The notes under the pieces were generated by a model. It was not told the DNA's origin. It saw nothing but the letters and a program-made list of their open reading frames with translations, and did no database searches. Of a stretch of 48,369 bases of DNA, positions 24,814 to 33,073 are shown one piece after another. Each line of letters begins with the position of its first letter. The first letter of the stretch is position 1. A program made the translations under genes and the position numbers. Source of the DNA: CBDDEC01 sp965198045 (GTDB taxonomy: Bacteria; Chloroflexota; Dehalococcoidia; UBA2979); the NCBI GenBank assembly GCA_965198045.1, contig CBDAOL010000002.1:1-48369 (forward strand), read 5' to 3'.

Positions 24814-27124
24814 GTGGTCGCACCTGAGAAGACCGAGGCAACCAAGAACTACCGTGTCATCGGCGATCGTCCGGTCCGGCCGGACGGCACAGACAAGGTC
24901 ACCGGGCGCGCTGAGTACGGCGCCGACTTCCAGGCCGAGGGCCTGATCTACGGTGCGGTCGTGCGCAGCCCGCACGCCCATGCGCGCATCGTCAGCATCG
25001 ACACCTCGAAAGCGGAAGCCCTCGACGGTGTGCTCGCCGTGATGACGGCTCGCGACTTCCCCGGCGTCGAAGACGGTGTCCTCGACCTCGGCGAGGGCGA
25101 AGCGAACCCACGCTGGCTCTCCGACAACATCCTCGCCTCCGACACCGCGCTGTACCACGGCCACGCCGTGGCGGCGGTGGCCGCAACCGACCTGCACACC
25201 GCGAGCGACGCGGCGGCGCTCGTCGAGGTTGAGTACGAGCTCCTCGAGCCCGTGATCGACGTGCGCGAGGCCATGCTCGACACGGCCCCGATCCTGCACC
25301 CCAACATCCGCACGAAGGTGCGTGCCGCCAACGTCGACACGCCCACTGACCGGCCGACGAACGTGGCGTCGCACATGCGCCTCGAGAAGGGCGACCTCGA
25401 CGCCGGGTTCGAGAGCGCGGACGTGATCGTCGAGCGCGAGTTCGAGACCGGCATGTTCCACCAGGGCTACATCGAGCCGCAGAACGCGGCCGCCATCTGG
25501 AACCATGACGACGAGATCACGATCTGGACGAGCACTCAGGGTTCGTTCGCGGTGCGCGACCAGGTCGCCGCTGTGCTCCAGGTGGCGCCCTCCTCCGTCA
25601 AGGTTGTGCCGATGGAGATCGGAGGCGGCTTCGGCGGGAAGATCGGCATCTACCTCGAGCCGCTCGCCGCGATTCTCTCGAAGAAGACCGGCCGCCCGGT
25701 GAAGATGTGGATGACGCGCGACGCCGTGTTCGCAGCGACCGGCCCGACCTCCGCCACCTACGCCCGTGTGCGCCTCGGCGCGACGCGGGACGGCACGATC
25801 GTGGCCGGTGACGCCTACCTCGCGTTCGAGGCTGGGGCGTACCCGGGCTCGCCCGTCGGCGCTGGCGCGCTGTGCGCCTTCGCGCCGTACGACATCGAAC
25901 ACCAGCGCGTCGATGGCTTCGACGTGGTGGTGAACGGCCCGAAGACCGCCGCGTACCGCGCTCCCGGTGCGCCGGCAGCCGAGTATGCCGTCGAGGCGAC
26001 GGTGAACGAGCTGGCCGAACTGCTCGAGATCGATCCGATGGACCTGCGCCTCAAGAACGCCTCGAAGGAGGGCACGACGAACTCCGTCGGCGCCCCCTGG
26101 CCGAAGATCGGCGCGGGAGGCGGTGATGGAGGCGGTGCGCGACCACCCGCACTACAACTCGGAGCTACAGGGCGACGACATCGGCCGCGGCGTAGCGGTG
26201 GGCTTCTGGTTCAACGGCGGCATGGAGTCCAGCTCCGCCGCTTCCGTGAACGCCGACGGCACGATCGCGCTGACCCTCGGCTCGACCGACATCGGCGGCA
26301 CGCGCGCCTCGCTGGCCATGCAGCTGGCGGAGACGGTCGGGCTCGACTACGACTCGATCAAGCCGCACGTCACCGACACCGACTCTGTCGGCTACACCGC
26401 CGTCACCGGCGGCAGCCGCACCACGTTTGCGGGCGGCTGGGTCGCGTTCGAGCTCGGTGAGCAGATCAGGCAGCAGATGCGCGGCCGCGCGGCCCAGATC
26501 TGGGAGATCGAGACCGACGACGTCGAGTACAGCGACGAGGGCACGCTGACCGGACCGGCCGACGATGAGGACAACGAGCGGAAGTTCACGTTCGCGGAGC
26601 TGGCCGGCCAGCTGCAGCGCACCGGTGGACTGATCTCGGTGTCGGCGACGGTGTCGAAGAACACGCAGGGACCGGCCTACGCCGGCCACATCGTTGACCT
26701 CCACGTCGACCGTGAGACCGGCAAGGTCGAGATCCTGCGTTACACCGCCGTCCAAGACGTGGGCACCGCCATCCACCCCGCTTACGTCGAGGGACAAATC
26801 CAGGGCGGCGTCGCCCAGGGCATCGGCATGGCGCTGAACGAGGAGTACTTCTACGACGACGAAGGGCACCTGCTCAACGCCTCGTTCCTCGACTACCGCA
26901 TGCCGGTCGCAAATGACTTGCCGATGATTGAGACCGTGCTGGTCGAGGTGCCGAACCCCGGTCACCCCTACGGTGTCCGCGGTGTGGGCGAGGTGCCCAT
27001 CGTGCCGCCGCAGCCGGCGATCCAGCAGGCCCTCTACGACGCGCTCGGCGTGCGGTTCTACCAGACGCCCGTGCCGCCGCGCGTGATCCTCGAGGAGCTG
27101 AACGTCGATGGGGGTGGCGACTAG
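24814..27124 (+). CDS. Molybdenum hydroxylase large subunit, xanthine-dehydrogenase family (one frameshift)
   Basis: About 769 residues after joining; binds the molybdenum-cytosine- or molybdopterin cofactor. Seen are GGGFGGKIG, AYRAPGAPAAEYAVEA and the C-terminal active-site Glu in GVRGVGEVPIVPP. The CO-dehydrogenase signature AYxCSFR is absent, so CO is not the expected substrate; a purine, aldehyde or aromatic acyl-CoA is possible. GTG 24814. The break is near 26119: GCGGGAGGCGGTGATGG has one G too many before VMEAVRDHPHYNSEL. A MoaD-like gene follows after 48 bases, and CoA-transferases lie upstream on the other strand, which hints at a CoA-ester catabolic pathway (inference). Confidence 0.88.
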
Positions 27125-27172
27125 CTCGCCACCCTCTCAAGCGTCGGCGCGGCGTCACCTCGGAGGCTGGCG

Positions 27173-27436
27173 ATGGCCGTCGTGCACATCCCGGCGCACT
27201 TCCGCCAGTACACCTCGGACGAGGCGACCGTCGAGGTGCCGGGCGGCACCTTGCGGCAAGTGATCGACGCCCTCGACGCCGCGCATCCGGGCATGCGCGA
27301 CATCCTGATGACCAGCGGTCGCGTCCGTTCCGAGATTGCCATCGCCGTCAACTCATCAATCACCGAGAACGGTCTGCTCGAGGTGGTCCCTGAGGATGCT
27401 GAGGTGCACGTGATCCCGGCGATCGCCGGCGGCTAG
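27173..27436 (+). CDS. MoaD/ThiS-family sulfur-carrier-like protein
   Basis: 87 residues with a ubiquitin-like fold pattern (VHIPAHFRQYT, then VEVPGGTLRQVIDALDAAHPG) and a C-terminal Gly-Gly (HVIPAIAGG) as needed for adenylation and thiocarboxylation. GGAGG lies seven bases before ATG 27173. Its place directly behind a molybdenum hydroxylase suggests sulfur delivery for molybdopterin synthesis. No MoaE or MoeB partner is in the window, so other sulfur-carrier roles remain open. Confidence 0.8.
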   Translation: MAVVHIPAHFRQYTSDEATVEVPGGTLRQVIDALDAAHPGMRDILMTSGRVRSEIAIAVNSSITENGLLEVVPEDAEVHVIPAIAGG

Positions 27437-27439
27437 GCC

Positions 27440-28201
27440 TCAGGACGGCTTCGATGCCACGACATACCAGTGGCACTGCGTCACGAGGATGCGGCCCTGC
27501 TCGTCCGCCGTCTCGGCGAGCGAGCGCAGCGCATCGAAGTCCGCGACCACGTCGAACGCGTCAATGTTCCAGGGGATGATCGCCAGGTAGTAGGCGAGCG
27601 GGCCGATTCCCCGGTGCGCGACGCGATGATGGTGCTCCGCGAAGGCCTCGATCGAGAGGCCGCCCGCACGCAACCCATCGAGGTACTCGTCGCGCGTCGA
27701 GGCGAACGCGTCGTACCGCGGAAAAGCGGCCTGCACCTCGCGATTGTTGTGAGGACCGACTTGCTGCATGACGAGATGCCCGCCGGGCCGCAGCAGCCTC
27801 GGTATCTCCTCGGGGACCAGGGCCTCGTGGCGGTCGAGGATGAGATCGAACGCGCCATCGCGGAACGGGTACGGCGCGTGATCGGCCGACGCCCGGATCA
27901 CCTCGACGCCGAGCGGTCGCAGTCGGGACGCGGCGATCGGCGCATTGACGTGCCAGTGCTCCGTCGCGACGAGCCTCGAGGGCAGCCGATCGCGGATCGA
28001 GGCGAGCCGCTCGCCGCCGCCAGTCCCGAGGTCCAGCGCCGAGGCGGCGGTGCGACCGAGTTCGGCCGCGAGTTCGAGGTAGTCCCACGGCGGCCCCGGA
28101 TCGACATCCTCGATCGCGAGCTCGCTGAAGTCCCAGCCGGAGAAGTCTCGTGCGCGGTCGACCCACTGTCTGAGTTCGTCGAGCAGTTCCTGATCGGTCA
28201 C
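27440..28201 (-). CDS. Class I SAM-dependent methyltransferase
   Basis: 253 residues with SAM-binding motif SALDLGTGGGERLASI, acidic strand end LVATEHW and the later FDLILDRHEAL and LLRPGGHLVMQQVG. The substrate is unknown. GTG 28201 overlaps the stop of the DUF1697 gene by four bases (GTGA). It is the last gene of the minus-strand operon 30193-27440 and ends four bases from the convergent MoaD-like gene. Confidence 0.82.
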   Translation of the reverse strand: MTDQELLDELRQWVDRARDFSGWDFSELAIEDVDPGPPWDYLELAAELGRTAASALDLGTGGGERLASIRDRLPSRLVATEHWHVNAPIAASRLRPLGVEVIRASADHAPYPFRDGAFDLILDRHEALVPEEIPRLLRPGGHLVMQQVGPHNNREVQAAFPRYDAFASTRDEYLDGLRAGGLSIEAFAEHHHRVAHRGIGPLAYYLAIIPWNIDAFDVVADFDALRSLAETADEQGRILVTQCHWYVVASKPS

Positions 28202-28749
28202 CCCAGCGCCGCCACCATCTCGGCGAGCTTGCCGACCGTTCGCCAGTTGCGGGCGGTCGCGCTGACGCCCAGCGCGCGCTCGACGGCGTCGTTGGTGAGC
28301 TTCGAACGGCCGGCGCCCTCGGCGTAGTGGATGTACAGCTCGCGACCATCGAGAGCGGCCTCGTCCGGCGCGAAGGTCGCGGTGTCGAGGTCGGCGACGC
28401 GTCCAGGCTCGGGCGCTTCGCTGAGGAACATGACGTGCAGCTTCGCCTCGTCAGGCTCGCCTGCGCCCAGCGGGTGGCCGGCGGCGACCGCGGCGACCTC
28501 GACCGCGCTGCGCACGACCACGGGCACTTCGAACCCGAAGCGATCGAGGATGGCGGCGCTCATCGCCTCGACGATCGCAGGCTCCGCGTCGCCCGAGGTG
28601 AAGACGGCGTTGCCACTCTGGATGTAGGTGGCGACATCGCTGTAGCCGAGGCCGTCCAGGAGACCTCGGAGGTCGGCCATGGGGAGCTTGCGGTGACCGC
28701 CGACGTTCATGCCACGCAGCAGTGCGACCCAGGGCTGCGTCGCGGCCAT
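28198..28749 (-). CDS. DUF1697 family protein
   Basis: 183 residues. The N-terminus WVALLRGMNVGGHRKLPMADL and the motif YIQSGNAVF are hallmarks of DUF1697; KLTNDAVERALGVSATARNWRTVGKL closes the domain. Biochemical role unknown. Coupled to genes on both sides by four-base overlaps. Confidence 0.9.
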   Translation of the reverse strand: MAATQPWVALLRGMNVGGHRKLPMADLRGLLDGLGYSDVATYIQSGNAVFTSGDAEPAIVEAMSAAILDRFGFEVPVVVRSAVEVAAVAAGHPLGAGEPDEAKLHVMFLSEAPEPGRVADLDTATFAPDEAALDGRELYIHYAEGAGRSKLTNDAVERALGVSATARNWRTVGKLAEMVAALG

Positions 28750-29150
28750 CAGCGCCGCTCGTTCAGCGCTGTCAGTGCCGCGGCGATGCGTGTGAGTTCC
28801 TCGTCGTCATCGCTGGCCGCCGCCTCGCCAGCCGCGGCGACGAGGCGGTCGTGCAGCGCGTTCGCCCGCTCGACGAGTGCGCCGTAGCGCAGATCCTCGG
28901 GGGAGGTGATGCGCAACTCGGCGGGAGCGTCATCGGCGTCGTCGAGCAGAGGTCCGAGGGCTGCAATCTCCTCGATCAGGTCGCTCGTGGCGGTGTCCCA
29001 GTGCTCGCGCAAATAGTGGAGCAGCGTGATCGCGAAACCGAGCTGCTCAGCGACCAGCGGGTCGCTGACCTCGGGCGCGACGCTGTCGCGCAGCGCGGTG
29101 ATCACGCCGTCGAGCAGCTCTTCGGGTGTCGGACTGCCGTGCAGGGCTAT
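28749..29150 (-). CDS. DUF6285-like protein, non-canonical ATA at the expected start
   Basis: About 133 residues. The N-terminus IALHGSPTPEELLDGVITAL and the all-helical remainder fit the small proteins that commonly follow acyl-CoA-dehydrogenase-linked APH genes (DUF6285, recalled by pattern). The frame is coding up to the phosphotransferase stop, but the codon there is ATA (TGATA) instead of the usual coupled TGATG. The next standard start, GTG 29105, would cut off 15 conserved-looking residues. Either ATA or CTG 29153 is used, or one base is wrong. Function unknown. Confidence 0.6.
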   Translation of the reverse strand: MALHGSPTPEELLDGVITALRDSVAPEVSDPLVAEQLGFAITLLHYLREHWDTATSDLIEEIAALGPLLDDADDAPAELRITSPEDLRYGALVERANALHDRLVAAAGEAAASDDDEELTRIAAALTALNERR

Positions 29151-30193
29151 CAGCTCGCTCCCTCCGGTACGGTGGCGAGCAGGTCGAGGATGATGCGGTC
29201 CTCGTTGGTTTTGAACAGCGCACCGATGGCGGGGAGCCGGAGCTCCGAGCTGCGGCCATCGATGAACGACCGCTCGCCGGTCAGCCAGATGCCCTGCGCC
29301 TTCACCTGGCAGAACAGCGACCACCAGTGGAACGAGCGCGCGTCGAAGTGCAGCTCGCTGGCCGTCTCCCAGATCTCGATCGCCGTCGATGGCTCGACGA
29401 GACCGGCGTAGCGGTCGAGGCGGCCCCACCGCCAGTCCGGCATGCACGCCCACGCCAGGTCCTCGATCGGATCGCCGAGGTGCGCCATCTCCCAGTCGAG
29501 CACGCCGCGAATCTCGCCGGTCTCGTTGAAGAGGACGTTGCCGTTGCGGTGGTCGCCGTGCACCAGGCTGACGCGCTCCGCCGGCGGCGGCGGGTGGCGG
29601 CGCAGCCAGTCGATGGCGACGCGCACGATCGGCTGAGCGTCGCGCCGCGCCTCCTCGACGCGGCCCGCCCAATCGTCGAGCTGGACCTGCCACGCCGTGT
29701 CCGGCTGCGGGATGTCGAGGAACGTCCAGCCGGCGACCTGCCAATCGAAGGCGGCGATGTGCCCGCCGATCTTGAAGATCTGCTCGCCGATGCGCTCAGA
29801 GACCGCGAGGTAGGGGTCGCGGAAGACGGCCTGCGGCGCGGTCTCGCAGCCATCGATGCGCTGCATGACGAAGAACGCGCCGCCGAACCAGGACTCGTCG
29901 CGCTCGCGCCAGAGCGAGCGGGGGACCGGCACCCATGAGTCCTGCAGGCCCTCGTACACGTCGAATTCGCTGTCGTTGTTCGGCAGCAGCGAGGCTGGCG
30001 GGTCGATGCGAAAGATGAGGCCGGTGCGGACGACGAGGCCCGGCGTTTCCCAGCTGGCGTCGCAGCTCCACGTCTCGCGGGACGCGCCGCCGAGGATGCG
30101 GCGGACATCGCTGACCTCGATCTTGCGGGCGGCGGGGACGGCGTGCGCGAGGTAGGCGGCCAGGCGCTCCTCGGTCACCTCGATCGCGGCCAT
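29150..30193 (-). CDS. APH-family phosphotransferase (acyl-CoA-dehydrogenase-associated type)
   Basis: 347 residues from ATG 30193, with GGAGG upstream. The kinase-like fold shows the catalytic loop LVHGDHRNGNVLFNE (HxDxxxxN) and the metal-binding LDWEMAHLGDP. This branch of the family (similar to the N-terminal part of ACAD10) is thought to phosphorylate hydroxy acids or other small molecules rather than antibiotics; the substrate here is unknown. First gene of a four-gene overlapping operon. TATAGT (minus strand, 30231-30236) could be its -10 element. Confidence 0.85.
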   Translation of the reverse strand: MAAIEVTEERLAAYLAHAVPAARKIEVSDVRRILGGASRETWSCDASWETPGLVVRTGLIFRIDPPASLLPNNDSEFDVYEGLQDSWVPVPRSLWRERDESWFGGAFFVMQRIDGCETAPQAVFRDPYLAVSERIGEQIFKIGGHIAAFDWQVAGWTFLDIPQPDTAWQVQLDDWAGRVEEARRDAQPIVRVAIDWLRRHPPPPAERVSLVHGDHRNGNVLFNETGEIRGVLDWEMAHLGDPIEDLAWACMPDWRWGRLDRYAGLVEPSTAIEIWETASELHFDARSFHWWSLFCQVKAQGIWLTGERSFIDGRSSELRLPAIGALFKTNEDRIILDLLATVPEGAS

Positions 30194-30313
30194 GCATCCT
30201 CCGTCCCGCCGTTTTGGGTCGCCGGCGCGAACTATAGCGAATGAGGGCGTCCGGGCGGGTATGCTCGCGCGGCCGAGCAATCGCGACGACCATCCGATGG
30301 AGCCACGCCACCG

Positions 30314-31437
30314 ATGATCACGAACCTCGACGACTACCCCGTCCACCAGACGCCGGAGCCGGTGGCGCATCCCGCCTCGGGCGACCCGAACGTCTACGAC
30401 CGCTACTTCTTCAACGGCTACACGGCGGACGGCGATATCTTCTTCGCCGTGGCGATGGGGCTGTACCCCAACCGGCGCGTGATGGACGCCGCGGTGAGCG
30501 TCGTCCGAGGCGGCGGCAGTACGCCCTCCGCGCCTCGCGGCTCGCGCCGTTCGAGCGCACCGAACTCACCGTCGGTCCAATCGCGCTCACGATCGAGGAG
30601 CCGATGACCCGGCTGCGCCTCACGATCGACGACAACGAGCATGGGATCAGCGGCGAGGTCACGTTCCACGCGCGCAGCGCACCCCTCGAGGAGCCGCGCT
30701 TCTCACGCCGCGCCCCCAGCGGGCGCATGACGATGGACCTGACGCGCTTCGCACAGTTCGGTTCGTGGACCGGCGCGCTCACCGTTGAGGGCGAGCGCAT
30801 CGAGCTCGATGGTCGCAACGTCCTCGGCGTGCGCGACCGCTCGTGGGGCGTGCGTGGTGTCGGCGCACCTACTCCGGACATCCCGACCGAGGGCGACAAC
30901 CAGTTCTACTGGCTGTGGGCGCCGCTCAACTTCGATGACCGCTGCACCCACCTCGGACGCAACGAGTTCGCAGACGGGCGGGCATGGCACGCGAACGGGG
31001 GCGTCGCGCCCATCCTCGAGTCGGCGGGCGGCCCGGGCGGCGAGCCGGAGCGGATGGCTGACAGCTCAGCGCGGGTCACCTGGGAGTCGGGGACGCGGCG
31101 CGCTGCCTCGGCGGCGCTGTCGCTCACGTCGACAGCCGGCGCGGAGAACCGCATCACGCTCGAGCCGGTGCTGCACTTCCAGATGAGCGGCATCGGCTAC
31201 GGCCATCGCGTCTGGGGCCACGGCCGTTGGGTCGACGAGCTTGCCGTCACCGGCGAATCCTGGGCCGTCGACGAGATCGACCCGATGAACCCGGGCAACA
31301 TCCACATCCAGTCGCTCGTCCGCGCCACCCTCGAAGGCGAGAGCGAGACGATCGAGGGCGTGGGTGTGCTCGAGCAGCTGGTGATCGGCCCGCACGAGCC
31401 GTCAGGCTTCCGCGAGATACTCGACCCGGCGGGCTAG
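30314..31437 (+). CDS. Protein of unknown function, lipocalin/CrtC-like beta-barrel guess (one frameshift)
   Basis: About 374 residues after joining. No signal peptide. Many short beta strands and conserved-looking aromatic motifs (YDRYFFNGYTADGDIFF, VLGVRDRSWGVRG, YWLWAPLNFDD, YGHRVWGHGRW). The overall pattern reminds me of AttH/CrtC-like double-barrel proteins and of DUF7064/7065, but this is a weak fold-level resemblance. The break is near 30518: GGCGGCGGCAGTACG needs one more G to continue as RQYALRASRLAPFERTEL. It is divergent from the APH operon (120 bases), so it may be linked to it. Confidence 0.6.
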
Positions 31438-31602
31438 AGGTTGCTGGTTTCGGGCTGGGGGGATGCTCGGCTTCGAAGGCGAACACATGTGCGGATCGAG
31501 ACGCTGATCCGCTTGAGCGCCTTCACGGATAGCGAGCCGGGGCGTATGCTCCGCCTCGAAGCAGCCGGACGGCCTCGGGCGGGGCGAACGAGGAACCTGA
31601 CC

Positions 31603-31977
31603 ATGGCAGCGAGCCAGCCTCGACGCAGCTCTGGGCGCGCAGCGCGGGGCTCTGCGCGCAGTGCCTCAATGCGCCTCGACGTCCGGCACGGCAGTGCCGA
31701 CCAGCTGGCGGCGTTCCTCGAGGAGCTGTTCCAGGAGTCGCCGCTGGACGCGCAGGAGCGCGTGCAACTGCTCGGCGGAGCGCTCGTGATGGAGGCGCTG
31801 CGCCCCTACTGGGGCGACGACCGATCGCCTCACGACGCCCACGACGCGCTGCGCGCGGCCGATCCGGAGCTCGCGCGAGTCATCGAGGCCATCGCGCCGA
31901 TGCTCCTCGGACGCGTCAAGGCGCAGGAAGACGGCCGCGCGGCGGTGCTGGCGGTGGAGGCGCTGCTGCGGCGCTAG
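31603..31977 (+). CDS. Small hypothetical protein (124 aa)
   Basis: Starts at ATG 31603 with GAGGA about ten bases upstream. The N-terminal 25 residues are Arg/Ser-rich (RRSSGRAARGSARS). The rest is helical and acidic (DQLAAFLEELFQESPLDAQE, then VEALLRR). No family recognised. The 165 bases before it hold no gene. It lies before the Ku gene but is separated by 143 bases with its own promoter signal. Confidence 0.55.
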   Translation: MAASQPRRSSGRAARGSARSASMRLDVRHGSADQLAAFLEELFQESPLDAQERVQLLGGALVMEALRPYWGDDRSPHDAHDALRAADPELARVIEAIAPMLLGRVKAQEDGRAAVLAVEALLRR

Positions 31978-32058
31978 TGCGCACATACGGCGGGTCGACG
32001 GCTGCCGCGGGCATCTCGGAGCTGCGATTTCTGACACATTACCTGTCCAGCGTCGGAC

Positions 32059-32064
32059 TATAAT
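32059..32064 (+). promoter_or_regulatory. TATAAT -10 element before ku
   Basis: A perfect TATAAT 57 bases before the Ku start in an AT-richer stretch. No good -35 lies at 16-18 bases; CTGACA at 32031-32036 is 22 bases away. Probably drives ku and ligD together. Confidence 0.45.
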
Positions 32065-32120
32065 CGAAGTCTCCGGAGGGCTGCGGGCATTCGTCCGCCC
32101 GGAGGAAATGGAGCGCTCAC

Positions 32121-33044
32121 ATGCCACGTGCGATCTGGCGAGGCGCGATCAGCTTCGGGATGGTCAGCATCCCGGTGAGGCTGTTCACCGCGACCGACAG
32201 CAAAGACATTGCCTTCCGACAGCTGGCCAGCGAAGACCTCGGGCGCGTCAAGATGATGCGCTGGTCTCCGACGCTGGACCGCGAAGTGTCGTTTGACGAG
32301 CTGGTCAAAGGCTACGAGTACGCGAAGGACCAGTACGTCATCGTCGACCAGGAGGACTTCGATACCCTCCCGGTGGCGTCGAAGCGCACGATCGCGATCG
32401 AGGCGTTCGTCAAGGCCGAGGAAATCGACCCGGTCTACTACGAGCGCACCTACGGTCTCGAGCCTGACGACGCTGGGCAGAAGCCGTTCAAGTTGTTGCT
32501 GCAGGCGATGCAGGAGAAGGGTCTAATCGCCATCGGCAAGCTCGCCATCCGCCAGAAGGAACACCTCTGCGCGATGCGCCCCCGCGGCGACCAGATCGTG
32601 ATCGAGACGCTCTACTACCCGGACGAGATCCGGGACCTTGATGTCGCCGACCTCTCCGAGGTCGAACTCAGCAAGGAAGAGATGAAGATGGCGTACGCGC
32701 TGATCGACATGCTCGAGAAGCCGTTCGACCCGACCGAATACCACGACGAGTATCGCGACGCGCTCCTGGACCTGATCACAGCGAAACTCGAAGGCGGCGA
32801 GATCGTCCGCGAAGAGTCCGCACCTGCGCCGCAGACCGTCGACCTGATGGCCGCACTCAAGGCCAGCATCGAGGCGACGAACGCGCGCGACGACGGCGAA
32901 CCGTCCTCGAATGGTGCATCCGCCGAGGCGGATGGCGCGGCCGAGGTCGAGGACGAGCCGAAGAAGCCTGCCGCCATGAAGAAGAAGGCAGCGACGGCGA
33001 AGAAGAAGCCTGCGGCGCGTCGCAAGAAGGCCGCTAAGGCCTAG
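32121..33044 (+). CDS. ku: Ku DNA-end-binding protein
   Basis: 307 residues. The bacterial Ku core begins RAIWRGAISFGMVSIPVRL and includes YYERTYGLEPD, IGKLAIRQKEHL and LYYPDEIRDL. It forms a homodimeric ring on double-strand ends and recruits LigD. The C-terminus is a Lys/Ala-rich tail (MKKKAATAKKKPAARRKKAA) that likely binds DNA. GGAG seven bases before ATG 32121 serves as ribosome binding site. ligD follows after 29 bases. Confidence 0.95.
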   Translation: MPRAIWRGAISFGMVSIPVRLFTATDSKDIAFRQLASEDLGRVKMMRWSPTLDREVSFDELVKGYEYAKDQYVIVDQEDFDTLPVASKRTIAIEAFVKAEEIDPVYYERTYGLEPDDAGQKPFKLLLQAMQEKGLIAIGKLAIRQKEHLCAMRPRGDQIVIETLYYPDEIRDLDVADLSEVELSKEEMKMAYALIDMLEKPFDPTEYHDEYRDALLDLITAKLEGGEIVREESAPAPQTVDLMAALKASIEATNARDDGEPSSNGASAEADGAAEVEDEPKKPAAMKKKAATAKKKPAARRKKAAKA

Positions 33045-33073
33045 GCGGCAACGCCTCGGCCTGACCACACGCG

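Noticed and set aside
30231..30236. TATAGT as -10 of the APH operon (minus strand)
   Set aside because: No -35 at suitable distance; mentioned only in the gene entry.
32031..32064. CTGACA-TATAAT as a full promoter for ku
   Set aside because: The spacer of 22 bases is too long; only the -10 is kept.
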